DNA from: Meghimatium bilineatum
Lineage: Eukaryota > Mollusca > Gastropoda > Stylommatophora > Philomycidae
DNA length: 64,000 bases
Direction of reading: 5' to 3'
NCBI GenBank assembly: GCA_034231615.1
Contig: CM067302.1
Span: 14,364,990-14,428,989, forward strand
Shown here: piece after piece, positions 25,085 through 36,700 of the stretch
Numbering within the stretch: position 1 is the stretch's first letter
How the letters are laid out: every line of letters starts with the position of its first letter
The notes under the pieces: generated by a model
What the model saw: the letters and a program-made list of their open reading frames with translations, nothing else
Database searches by the model: none
What the model was told of the DNA's origin: nothing
Position numbers and translations under genes: made by a program

Positions 25085-25690
25085 GTTAGATTCACCTTTA
25101 TTGTTATTATCATCATCAAGTGCCGTCTCAGCAACGAATGTTGGCTGCAACGTATCTCCAACATCACCTGTCTCTTGTATTGGTGGTGCACTCTGCTAGA
25201 CTGTAACCTGTCCATTGTGTGATGTTACTCTCCCACTTGTATCTCTGCCTACCACTTGCTCGCTTCCCTTTAACTTTACCCTCAAGTAAGGTCTTCAATA
25301 AGGTGTCATGTCTTTTAATGTGTCCAAAGTATTTTATTTGCCTGATCTTTTAATGTGTCCAAAGTATTTTATTTGCCTGATATTTATTTCTCTTAGTAGT
25401 TCCTTCTTCATATTAAGTGTCTTTAGTATCTCTTTATTTGTTTTCTTCTCTTTCCATGATGTTCTCCCTATTCTTCTATATATCCACATCTCAAAGGCAT
25501 CAATTTTGTCTTCTAATTGTTTATTTAGTGTCCATGTTTCTGAGTCATACATTAATATGGAATAGATGTAGCATTTTATAATTCTCATTTTTAATTTGTT
25601 TGTAATTTGTTTCAATATTAATAATTTCCTCATGTAATTGAAGGTACATTTAGCCATTCCTATTCTCCTTTTAACTTCTTTTTCACATCT
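25085..25690 (-). mobile_element. LINE C-terminal region (family Y) with GATGAT tail
   Basis: The minus strand reads LMYDSETWTLNKQLEDKIDA, then MWIYRRIGRTSWKEKKTN and IRQIKYFGHIKR, the usual region after the RT thumb of APE-type LINEs. The frame then decays toward RGRQRYKWESN-like sequence and a 3' tail of ACTTGATGATGATAA (about 25105-25120, read in reverse). A short duplication of 43 bp (about 25311-25353 and 25348-25390) breaks the frame. It is the best uninterrupted relative of the copy hit by piggyBac at 36109. Confidence 0.75.
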
Positions 25691-25949
25691 GCCATCTGCT
25701 ATGTGTTATAGTACGTAATAAATGCTAAATGCTTCTTGAATAAACGTTAAGAAGTATAAACAATGCATGTGGTTACTTGTTTTCATTAAATAATTAGTGA
25801 TTTCTATTTTAGCCATCAATGATAAAAATATAGTATCCTGATTTTTAAAGTAAGAAGCAATTGTTTATATACCGAGGATGTAGTGACAGAATTACATGAA
25901 CCGAGATTTTTTCCTATTTTTTTATGGTCATAAGTTATAGTCTAACACA

Positions 25950-26230
25950 ACTGGATGTAGTTGGGAGGTAGCCAGAGATGTAATGTGCATAACTGGGGAG
26001 GGGGAAACTGCATTGTTTTCCAAAGGCTGAGGCCCATCATAGGGATACAGTGACTCAGGGCATGCCAACCTTTTTGTCTTGAACATTTGGTTGCATTCCT
26101 GGAGTCATAGAGAAGTTCGACATAATCAGAAGGCAATCGGTGACTGGGGAATGGACACAAAGACACTGAAACACACATATCAGTACATACTATCCATGCC
26201 TGTAAGTGCACCAAATGCCGTGGCATAATT
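25950..26230 (-). repeat. interspersed repeat E
   Basis: Inverse of 60580-60800: shared blocks include GGTAGCCAGAGATGTA, GTGACTCAGGGCATG and TGAACATTTGGTTGCAT. No coding capacity recognised. Probably a short interspersed element; ends not defined. Confidence 0.6.
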
Positions 26231-26289
26231 ACCTATATCAGGAACATTAGGGACATGTTACCCAGCTAACAGCCCATCCCACAGACATG

Positions 26290-27175
26290 CAGAAAGTGAC
26301 CATCTGGCACACTGCAGGAAAATACACTATCTTCATCGTAAACAGACCACGCCTCAGACAACATGCAACTTACCGGACATCCATGCAACAAAATTTCTCA
26401 AAAAAATACTTGCTAGTGACTTTAATGGCTACTCACCCCATTGGAGTTACTAGAACCACAATAAGACAGAAAATAATATGGAGGAGCTGTGTGAAACAAT
26501 AAACCTGTCAGTCCTTCAGGATGGAAAGTCTGTACCGACATTTCTGCATAGGAATCATCTATCTCGCAGTTGACCCGACCTGACTATCTGTTCATCTGAT
26601 ATAATAGACTTAAGCTCTCTTGAAATTATTGATGATATCGTAAGTGACCATAGACCAATCCTCACCACATATCTTCTTCCAACAAAGCATATTTCAAACA
26701 GAAAATTCGCTGGAATTTTGGCAATGCAGATTGGAAACTACTCCAAGAAACATCAGTTTTCCTGCTGTGCAACATCAACAGCGATGATATGGAAATATTT
26801 ACTAATGTGGTGACAAAAACTATCCTTCCAGCAGCATCACAAAGAATCCCAAGGGACAGTAGAATATCTTATAAACCATTTTACAATAAAGAAATGCAAT
26901 CTGGTATTCTTTGAAGAAAAAAAAGCAAGAAAAGCCCTTGAAATTACGCTATCACAAGAAATTGCAACAAAACATGTGCTAAAGTAAAACTGATAGTGAA
27001 GAAGACCAAATACCACAAATGGGCAAAAACATGTACTAATTTAGATCTATGAAAAAATAGTAACAAAACTCGGACACTGAGCAACAATTTGACCGGGGGA
27101 AAAAAAGGAAGAACAAATGATAAGCCTGTAATGGATGCAGAACAATCACTAAAGAACAAAAAAAAACCAGAAAAC
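26290..27175 (+). mobile_element. LINE apurinic endonuclease relic
   Basis: Shifting frames read RPRLRQHAT, DFNGYSPHWSY, then PDLTICSSDIIDL and VSDHRPILTT. These match the GDFN, PDLT and SDHRP motifs of APE endonucleases of non-LTR retrotransposons. ADWKLLQE and KPFYNKEMQ follow, as in the linker before RT. Frameshifts and stops make it inactive. No RT follows; a tRNA-like SINE comes next. Confidence 0.75.
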
Positions 27176-27199
27176 TGTAACAGTTGTTTTGCCAGTGTG

Positions 27200-27505
27200 A
27201 ACAGGGGAGCTGTCCGAGGCTGACAAGTAGAGCGTATACCTACTGAAGCATATGAAACGTGATTTGCACACTGGCCTCGCACATGAGTGATAGTGGATTC
27301 ATTCCCCAGTTAAGGCGGAAATATTTTTTCAGATCGCAACGGTCCCCTGGTCGACCCATCATTAATTTGGTACCGAATTAATCTGGGAAGTAAATACTGC
27401 GAGGGAGAGGAGATTGTTACCGTCCTCATATAGCAGAGCAACTGAAATGTAAGAATGCTAACATATCAAACATATACGGCCTTAATAAATGCTGTGTGTT
27501 AACTT
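27200..27505 (+). mobile_element. probable tRNA-derived SINE
   Basis: CTGACAAGTAGAGCGTA resembles an A-box arm. CTGGCCTCGCACATGAG and GTGGATTCATTCCCC resemble anticodon and T-arm/B-box sequence, with an insertion between. The body (27375-27505) containing ATACTGCGAGGGAGAGGAGA is shared with 44340-44480, so the sequence is repetitive. No ORF. Confidence 0.5.
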
Positions 27506-27780
27506 TACTAACTTATCTATGGGCAGGAGCGTGTTGTGATCTGATGCAGAGAGGCGGCCGCATCAGGTGGCACCAATCAAAATACATTGTCGGGGGCGAA
27601 ACCATTTAAGGGGGTGACATTTCGAAGACTTGCATCATACTGAGAAAATCTACCGAATGGTTCTGTCTATACGATAGAGTAGTCTAACCTCACTTCCAAA
27701 ATCTCATACGTAGTCTCTTACGACATGCATGACATATATGAGTGTTACTATTCATTGCTCTCTTTTCATGCTCCGGCAAC
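27506..27780. other. non-coding spacer
   Basis: No gene or element recognised. Confidence 0.4.
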
Positions 27781-27784
27781 TTAT

Positions 27785-28215
27785 GGATACCATCCACCAT
27801 CTACGAACAAATATAAGCATACAAGATAACAGTAACTATCTACTAACAAACGGGGATAAACAGGATAACATTAACCATCTACGAACAAACGGGGACATAC
27901 AGGATAACATTAACCATCTACGAACAAATATAAGCATACAAGATAACAGTAACTATCTACGAACAAACACAGACCATACAGGATAACATTAACCATCTAC
28001 GAACAAACGGGGACATACAGGATAACATTAACCATCTACGAACAAACACAGACCATACAGGATAACATTAACCATCTACGAACAAACGGGGACATACAGG
28101 ATAACATTAATTATCTACGAACAAACGGAGACCATACAGGATAACATTAACCATCTACGAACAAACGGGGACATACAGGATAACATTAATTATCTACGAA
28201 CAAACATATATACAT
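27785..28215. repeat. 39-bp tandem array, about 11 copies
   Basis: Unit: AACCATCTACGAACAAACGG, then GGACATACAGGATAACATT, with two or three variant linkers (GGGGACATA, CACAGACCATA, TATAAGCATA) alternating. Followed by a (CATC/ATCC)n run at about 28285-28335. Confidence 0.9.
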
Positions 28216-28339
28216 GAATATAATACAAATTTAACAAGGTGTTGTAACAAATAGTTGTAATCAGTTGTGATGGATGAACAACAACATTCTATCTATCCAT
28301 CCATCTATTCATCTATCCATCCATCCATTCATAAACCCA

Positions 28340-28785
28340 TAACCCATTAGGGTCGTTTTCGGAGGTTTAATGGAGTTTACCCCTGTGCAACATTGAACTC
28401 TTCAACGCACTGCTTTCACAAACGATTTCGATCTCTTGACGTTTCGGCTGATTGTACACAAATCTGGACATATCCAATCTTTACTATTGTCTGGTCCTTC
28501 CCTACTTTCTGCTTTAACTATACCCTTCCCTCCTGCATTATCGTCTTTGACATGGAAGCATGTTGTATACGTGTCAAAACAATGCAACGTTTCATCTTGT
28601 TACTACTGATGAAATAACTTTAACACGGATGTGATATTTCGACACTCAATGTAGATACGTAAAAAATAATTCAGGCTTTTGAAAACCAGCAATACAAGCG
28701 TGTCTTTAAAAATTAGCTATATAGAACACAAGACAAATATATTCGTCCCGAAGCAAATAAACAAACTTAAGCCAGGTTATCAAGA
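28340..28785. other. non-coding spacer
   Basis: No recognised gene; short ORFs lack any known motif. Confidence 0.4.
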
Positions 28786-28789
28786 ACCG

Positions 28790-29240
28790 CTTTTGGCAGT
28801 GGTGAAAGTCGTACACTTATTTGGTTTGGACATGTAACAAGATACGACTGACTTTCTCAAATTGTTTTACAAGGAACAGTCGAGGGTGGAAGGAAAAGAT
28901 AAGAAATTATCCTGGATTAATAACATCAAGAAATAGTACGGAAATGAATTGTGTACACGCCTCCGAATGAATAAGAATACAGTTGTGCTGATGCTTTCAG
29001 TGTCGAAAACCTACGACACTGACGAGTTATTTTTCTTATTATTTCTCTATCTATCTACTGTCTTTTCTCTGCTCATGCTGTTCGGCGTCGCTGGATTGAA
29101 TGACGATCGATTTTCAGGCTATTGCACGTTTTGTCGCTTGATATGCAGTAATACTGTGCCGAGTCATAACTCCTTCAATCCACCTTCTTCTTGGTCTTGC
29201 TGTTTCCATTTTCATGGTGTTTTTTCTTGATGCTGGCGAA
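28790..29240 (+). mobile_element. LINE C-terminal fragments
   Basis: Frames read WFGHVTRYD, then IVLQGTVEGGRKR, the conserved C-terminal tail of APE-type LINEs. An opposite-strand fragment with a RPRRRWIEG-like motif lies at about 29150-29230. A related minus-strand copy is at 34870-35080. All broken. Confidence 0.5.
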
Positions 29241-29399
29241 TAAGGATTCATTCTAATTAGGTGGACGAACAATTGTATTCTTTATTTATCAATATCTATC
29301 ATAAGCCACACAGGAAAAATCTATAGCAAGATACTAGAGAGAAGGATGCACGCATATATAGAAACACGGCTCAACAACACGCAATTGGTATTTTGAAAA

Positions 29400-29870
29400 A
29401 AAATAAAAAGTTGAACAGGTTCAATCTTCGCCCTCAAGCAACGTTCAGAAAGAGCGACAGAACATAATCAAAGCTTATATTTGGCTTTCGTGGACCAAGA
29501 TAAAGTTTTTGGCATAGTGGATAGAGCACAACTATGGATAATACTGCAGACATATGGAGTTCCCCAACATCTGAAAATCCTATGTCATAACATATACGCC
29601 GATAGTCAATACGCATTTAGAACTAGCACAGGTACATCCGATAATTTCCAAATACAGTAGGGAGTGAGACAAGAGATATGTACTAGCCCCCACCCCCTCT
29701 TTATTGTTCATAACAAAGATCACATCAGCTAAGTAGCAAAGACAACGGAAGAAACAATCTGAATGATAACTTAAACGAATTGCTATTTGCAGAAGATCAA
29801 GCAATAGTAGTATAGCATCATCAGAAGAGCAACTACAAAGACAAACAGACAGATTACATCAAACATGCAT
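29400..29870 (+). mobile_element. LINE reverse transcriptase relic
   Basis: Reads ERATEHNQSLYLAFVDQDKV, DRAQLW, YGVPQHLKIL, then a stop before GVRQE and finally LNELLFAEDQAIVV. This is the same family as 14935-16385, with the active-site box changed to AED. It ends abruptly at 29870 where a minus-strand LINE begins. Confidence 0.75.
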
Positions 29871-29874
29871 TTTT

Positions 29875-30320
29875 TATCATCATCAGGTGCCATGCCGGCC
29901 GGCGTAGGCGGTCATGACTTTCCACAGCTCTCTGTCCACAGTATTATGTATCAAAGTCACTGTTGTTTCCTTATCGTGCCAGGCTGTCAAACTGTCTAAT
30001 ATTTTCTCACGTTATCGCCCTCAGTCTCAGTTGCCTTCAATTTTGCCTGTTGTGACTATGTTCTCTAAACCTGCTTGTCTCATGAAGTGGCAAAAAAAAA
30101 TAAGATTGCCTTTTTCTTATATTGTTGATTAAGGTCCGTATCGTAATTGACTCTTTCAACACCTCTACATTAGTTTTTCTGGCAGTCCATGGTATTCTCG
30201 GCATTCTTCTGTAGAACCACATATTGCCTCTAATTTCCCACTTTCCAGTTTGTTTATTGTCCAAGACTCGCACCCATATGTTAGTACAGGTGTTATATAG
30301 CACTGCTGTCACACTTTTGT
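29875..30320 (-). mobile_element. LINE C-terminal fragment with TGATGATGA tail
   Basis: The minus strand reads NMWFYRRMPRIPWTARKTN, then IRKRQSYFF and HETSRFREH, and ends in CACCTGATGATGATAA (about 29876-29891 in reverse). This is the standard C-terminal layout of APE-type LINEs. Its relative on the + strand is 44800-45215. Confidence 0.7.
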
Positions 30321-30522
30321 GGACAAGCCAACCAGACTTCAGAACAAATCCTTCAAGAATGTGCAAACTATGACACATTAAGATGCACATACTGGCGTTC
30401 TGATACACCGATGAATGTTAAACTTTATGGTACAAAACAAGAAATGGAAAACACTGTCCAATTTATACAAGAAACAACACTGCAGATATAGACATTATTA
30501 GCGAACGAAAGAAGAAGAAAAA
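30320..30522 (+). mobile_element. 3' end of an RNase H LINE (same family as 2-1373)
   Basis: Reads TSEQILQECANYDTLR, then VKLYGTKQEMENTVQFI and ETTLQI-stop, closely matching the C-terminus of the copy at the left edge. The 3' UTR has ATAGACATTATTAGCGAACG and then the AAAGAAGAAGAA tail. 5'-truncated. It lies only about 120 bp upstream of the MRPL39 start codon. Confidence 0.8.
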
Positions 30523-30643
30523 CTACTTTATTCAACAGGGATTGTAGTTCTTGCTCGTTTCCTACAAAGTTAACTTCTTAATATCAAACTTTGTTACAAT
30601 TCAAAGGTATGTAACTCTCGGTCATTTTCAGTACTGTAGCAAA
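30523..30643 (+). promoter_or_regulatory. putative MRPL39 5' UTR and proximal promoter
   Basis: 121 bp between the LINE tail and the start codon. No TATA box is seen. The ATG is in a good context (AGCAAAATGGCC). The transcription start cannot be placed from sequence; it could lie within or upstream of the LINE tail. Confidence 0.4.
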
Positions 30644-30719
30644 ATGGCCGCTGTTAGCCAATATTCAAGGGTATTACAGCGGTGTTTTAATTCCCACAGA
30701 CTTCTACAACATCATTTAC
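30644..30719 (+). CDS. MRPL39: MRPL39 exon 1 (targeting peptide)
   Basis: 25 codons plus one base. Starts MAAVSQYSRVLQRCF. Donor is C|GTAAGT at 30720. The split codon makes Arg with exon 2. Confidence 0.88.
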
Positions 30720-33700
30720 GTAAGTATAGATTAGCTAACAGTTAGTACTAGCTTATACTAGCTGAGAATTCATTTAAACGGTTCTAGAGGTGCAATAAGA
30801 CCATGGATGATCCTTCGTGCGTAAAGGCACCACCGTCTATTTGTTCGGCATGTGGAAGTCTGGAAGTGTTGTGAGACGCCCTACTTTAGCTGGTGGTGAC
30901 AACGCAACTACGTAGGCAAGCAGAGTGTTTTTAATTTTGTCGTTGATTGTTAATGTTGATAACTGTTATTAGTAAATACAACTCTATGAAAAATGAAATG
31001 TTTTTTAGGTTAGGTCTGTGACTTACTAGCTAAATAGTTTAAAGTCAAGTTTAGCTCATAATCATCATAGTCATTTTATCTATCTTACTATCAAAATCAA
31101 CATCATTATGATATGATGATCATATTATCACACATAGTAGTCAGTTGTAGTAGTATGAAATAGGTAAGTTATAGTTATATTATTCCTACTTAATTCATAA
31201 GTTAGGCTACCTACTTAAGTAGCCTAACAATAATAGTTAGTAAGTAAATATTAGAATTAGTAGAATCATCACTTGTAATGGATGAATGACAATGAACTTC
31301 TTATCTGTCTTTCATGTTGTGATAGTTTCAAACAAACAATTGGAAGACAGAATTGATGCCTTTGTGATATGTGGTTATATAGAAGAATTGGGAGAACATC
31401 ATGGAAAGAGAAGAAACAAAGATGTTCTAACAACACTTAATATGAAAAAAGAATTATTAAGGGAAATAAAGATCAGGCAAATAAAATATTTTGGATACAT
31501 TAAAAGACATAACACCTTGTTGAAGACTTTACTTGAGGGTAAAATCGAAGGGAAGCGAGCAAGAGGTAGGCAGAGATATAAGTGGGAGAGTAACATCACA
31601 AGATGGACAGGTTACAGTTTAGCAGAGTGCACCATCAAAACAAGAGACAGGGGATGTTGAAGGTCTGTTGCAGCCAACCTTGATGATATAAGACATGCTG
31701 TACTGTTTAAGTTTTCACTGGCATGAGATCTATTTTCATTTGTTATTTTGATCTTTTCATCCAAAAGAACCTATAGGACTGAGATTTCCTGCTCATGTCG
31801 GACATTTAGTTGTCAATAGAATGTGTATATACATCTGGAAAGAATGTTATGTCATTAATACATGTATATTTATTTGCAGGTTCATTATCATCTCAGAATT
31901 TGACAAATGCAGAAGTGCGCAAGAAGCGCATAGACTTGTTCGAAAAGGAAAAACAAAGGCAACTTGCGTTGGTGACAAGGATTGAGAAAATTCAAGTCAA
32001 ATACATTGGCGTTCCAGAAAAATGTACTCTTATTATGAACAAATATTTGTCGACGCCATTCAACTGTGCAATGCGTAAGTATGTTCTTCTTTCTTAAATT
32101 GTGCCATGTATTTCTTTAATTGTGCCATGTATTTCTTTAATTGTGCCATGTATTTCTTTAATTGTGCCATGTTTTTCTTTAATTGTGCCATGTGTTTCTT
32201 TAATTGTGCCATGTATTTCTTTAATTGTTCCATGTTTTTCTTTAATTGTGCCATGTATTTCTTTAATTGTGCCATGTATTTCTTTAATTGTGCCATGTAT
32301 TTCTTTAATTGTGCCATGTATTTCTACTTTGATGTTTTGTTTATAAAGAGGATTTTTTCTGAGTTTTGTGGAGATTATCGATTTAAGCTATGAAGTTACA
32401 TGCTGTTAATTAGTATGCCAGTTTGCTGAGAGGGATGGAGGACATATGTGTTAACCAGAGTACAGTGACGTCAACCCCTATGATTTTTCAACCTTTTTTC
32501 AACTGGATCACTTGAGGACATAGAATCTGGTGCAGATTGGGAGAAAAATGCTATCAGAATAATTTAATGCCATTTCAGTATGCATAAAGTCTTGACAGAG
32601 AGTGCTGCAGAGCCCATTGTGTGTGAGAGCAGAGGTGTAGGCTTTAGTTCATAAGAGCTCCTTTAAGGAAAGTATAGTAATTTATACAGATGGATCTGTT
32701 GTTCTGAATGTCCGCAACCCATGGGCCCAGGACTGTCATATTTATGGGATGTACCTGGACTAGTTAGTAGACTAGGGACCTGAATTGAAGATATTTTCTT
32801 TAAAAATAATTAAACAGTTGTGTACCAATATTGTTTCAGACATGCAAGAGTTACTAACAACTAGATCTGCGCTAGCATTGGTCAACGGTGAACCATGGGA
32901 CATGCACAGACCTTTAGTTGAAGACTGTGAGCTCAACTTTGTACATTTTGAGGAAGAGGATCCAAGAGTGGTCAATAATGTAAGTCATCATGTGACATAT
33001 TTTTTCCAGAACATAGTCTTCTAAATTAATTCTCTGAACACTTCACGACTCTGGCCGAGTTGACCTGCCGCAGCTAGATATATGTTTAAACAATCTGATA
33101 TACCACTGCACCACCATCATCTTGGGCGTCCTCTTCCCATGTTGCTGTTAACTCTGCCTTCAGCTATTAATCTTTCCATGCTATGTCTCATTGTATGACC
33201 CCAAAAAAACAACTCAGCTTTCAGATGTTGTTAAAGAGCCAGATGTCTATGCCTGATAACCGTATATTGCCAGTAGAAATACGATGTTCTGATCATACAT
33301 AGTTTGGCTATGCTGCTGGTACCTCGCCATAGATTTTTAATTTGGGCAAATTTCAAAGGCACTGTTGAAATTCTTTTCTTGCTTTCTACAGCGCATTCTC
33401 TTGAGCTATTTATGTTTGTGCCCAAATTCTAAAAAATAATATAAGTATCCACAATCATATTAATTGATTGTAGTAGGTTTGCAACATGCTATGTTTCTTC
33501 ACTTGATCAAATCAACTTTGGTTTAGTCTTCATATTGAAATTTGGCTGCAATAAGTTTTCCAATATGTGGCTGTAATAGGTTTGCAAAAAGGTAGCTGTA
33601 ATAGTTCTCCAATATGTGACTGTAATAGGTTTGCAATATGTCATGTTTCTTGACATCAAATCAAGTGTGATCTTCATATTGAAATTTGACTGTGTAATAG

Positions 33701-36700
33701 GTTTCCATTATATTTCTGTAATAGGTTTTCATCATATTTCTGTGATAGGTTTCCATCATATTTCTGTGATAGATTTCCATCATATTTCTGTAATAGGTAT
33801 TCAGCTTGTTACATATCTTGATGATTTCATGAACATGGATAGATGACAGAGGAATACTAGAACACCAAGGCTGCACTATGTTAGCGGCATCACAGTTAAC
33901 AAAAGATAGAGGAATTTGGCTCTCCATGACGCCTAGCGGCACACATGGATAAGACAAGACAAGATATTTCTTGATTTGATATAATAAAACCCTGTGGGGA
34001 GATATGTTCTAACTATGAAGCTGAAATAACAGCACTAGAAGTTGCCTTGTACCACCTGAAGACCATATTTGATGCCTTCCCATAAAAAATCCAAAATATT
34101 GTTATTTTTACAGACTCTATGTCTGCTCTTCAAGCACTAGAATGTGATGGGCATTGTAAACCTGAGCTACCTGAAATATATCACCATGCCAACCAGCTGC
34201 TTACATCTTATGATGTCAACATTGTTATGCAGTGGATTCCTGGTCACTCAAACACACCTGGCAATGATAAGGCAGACAGACTAGCAAAGATTGGAGCACA
34301 ACCAGAACAGTTTTATACAGAAACAACCTTGCACACAGTTAAAATGATTTTGAAATCTGTGAACAAAGAAAATTGGATGAAATTGGATTGAATTGGCCAA
34401 GGGAAACACTGGGAGGGAAAACTATAAATACATGACCAGCCCAAATCCTAAAGACAATATCAACCTCCTGGAAAGATAAGACCAGAGTATCATATTCTGA
34501 CTGGGCACACAAAATGTGCAGCTTAACAATCACCTGAACAGAATACAACCACAACACACTCCAGGGTGCCGGCTGTGCACTCATCCATATGAAACTGTTG
34601 ACCACCACCTTTTTGAATGTCCAGCGCTGGATAACATCAGGAAAATGTTTCTCCCTCCAGGGCCAGATAAATGGAACACATTATATGGAACAAAACAACA
34701 GCTCACAAACACATACATATATCACACAATGGCATTGGGTCAAAGGGCGTGAGCCCATGGACCACTGGGTCAGCAACCAACCAATCCATATACTAAAACC
34801 CATAGCCTGTCAGCGTCGTAGGATGTGTCACACTGGATACATCAGCACAAAAAGTACGTCTCTATTCTCAGCCATTCGGAAGAGCATAGAAAAATCATGG
34901 ACAGACCATTCCTTGATGTTATCAATACATAATTTTCTCTGTCTTCCTCATTTTCTTCCACTCTTGAGTGTTACTTGTAAAATAATTTTAGAAAGCGATT
35001 TGTGTCTCATTACATGTCCAACCCAAACAAGTTTATGCCATTTCAGCACTGCCAAAATTGGTTCTTGTAATAAAAGGATTTAATAATGAAATAATATAAT
35101 AAAAGTGATTTAATAATAAAATAAGCTGTAACACAACAATATATTTAAATGAAATTATCTAACAAAGTGATTTATCAATTAAGTAATCTGTAACAAAAGT
35201 GATTTATAAATTAAGTAATCTGTAACAAAAGTGATTTATCAATTAAGTAATCTGTAACAAAAGTGATTTATCAATTAAGTAATCTGTAACAAAAGTGATT
35301 TATAAATTAAGTAATCTGTAACAAAAGTGATTTATCAATTAAGTAATCTGTAACAAAAGTGATTTATAAATTAAGTAATCTGTAACAAAAGTGATTTATC
35401 AATTAAGTAATCTGTAACAAGTGATTTATCAATTAAGTAATCTGTAACAAAAGTGATTTATCAATTAAGTAATCTGTAACAAAAGTGATTTATCAATTAA
35501 GTAATCTGTAACAAAAGTGATTTATCAATTAAGTAATCTGTAACAAAAGTGATTTATCAATTAAGTAATCTGTAACAAAATTGATTTATCAATTAAGTAA
35601 TCTGTAACAAAATTGATTTATCAATTAAGTAATCTGTAACAAAAGTGATTTATCAATTAAGTAATCTGTAACAAAAGTGATTTATCAATTAAGTAATCTG
35701 TAACAAAAGTGATTTATCAATTAAGTAATCTGTAACAAAAGTGATTTATCAATTAAGTAATCTGTAACAAAAGTGATTTATAAATTAAGTAATCTGTAAC
35801 AAAAGTGATTTATCAATTAAGTAATCTGTAACAAAAGTGATTTATCAATTAAGTAATCTGTAACAAAAGTGATTTATCAATTAAGTAATCTGTAACAAAA
35901 GTGATTTATCAATTAAGTAATCTGTAACAAAAGTGATTTATCAATTAAGTAATCTGTAACAAAAGTGATTTATCAATTAAGTAATCTGTAACAAAAGTGA
36001 TTTATCAATTAAGTAATCTGTAACAAAAGTGATTTATCAATTAAGTAATCTGTAACAAAAGTGATGTAGAAGTGAAGTAGAATTATAAAATGCCACATCT
36101 ATTCTACATTAACACTTACGAGACGGGACCATAATAAAATCGTATACATTGTTACGATGATTTGGAAAATATCAAAAAATATTTTTCTTCACTATTTCAG
36201 TAAAACATTATAATTGTATTATAGAAAAAGGTTATATTAATATAGAAACTTCAATACAATTTCAAAATTTAGATTTTGATATTTTAAAATTATTTTAGAA
36301 ATCTCGTATTAATAATTTTACAAGGAATCTTTGCCGCTATGTTACTACTATTACGTGTATTACGAGAATATAGATCTAACTATTTTTTTCACTATTTCAG
36401 CAAACCATTATAACTTTGTTTTAGAAAAATGGTTATACTACCTATAGAAACTTAAAAACAACGTCAAAAAATTGATTTTGATATTTAAAATTATGTCCAA
36501 AAACTCGCGAGAAATAATTCGGCCAGGAAGCGTCATACGCCATTTTACTACTTTGTTCTTGCTTGTCACCTTCAGAAGCTCTATCGCAATTTATCACTAA
36601 TTTGAACATACAAAATGGATATTAGCAGTGATTCTTCACAAAGTAGCTGTTATTCTAGTGAATCTGATGTTTCTGATGTCTCTGTCACGTCCGATGACTC

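Noticed and set aside
28949-29230. 93-codon + strand ORF with a hydrophobic segment
   Set aside because: No family recognised, and the region overlaps LINE C-terminal remnants on both strands.
32060-32393. Three overlapping repeat ORFs (7-residue period) on both strands
   Set aside because: Produced by the 21-bp array in MRPL39 intron 2.
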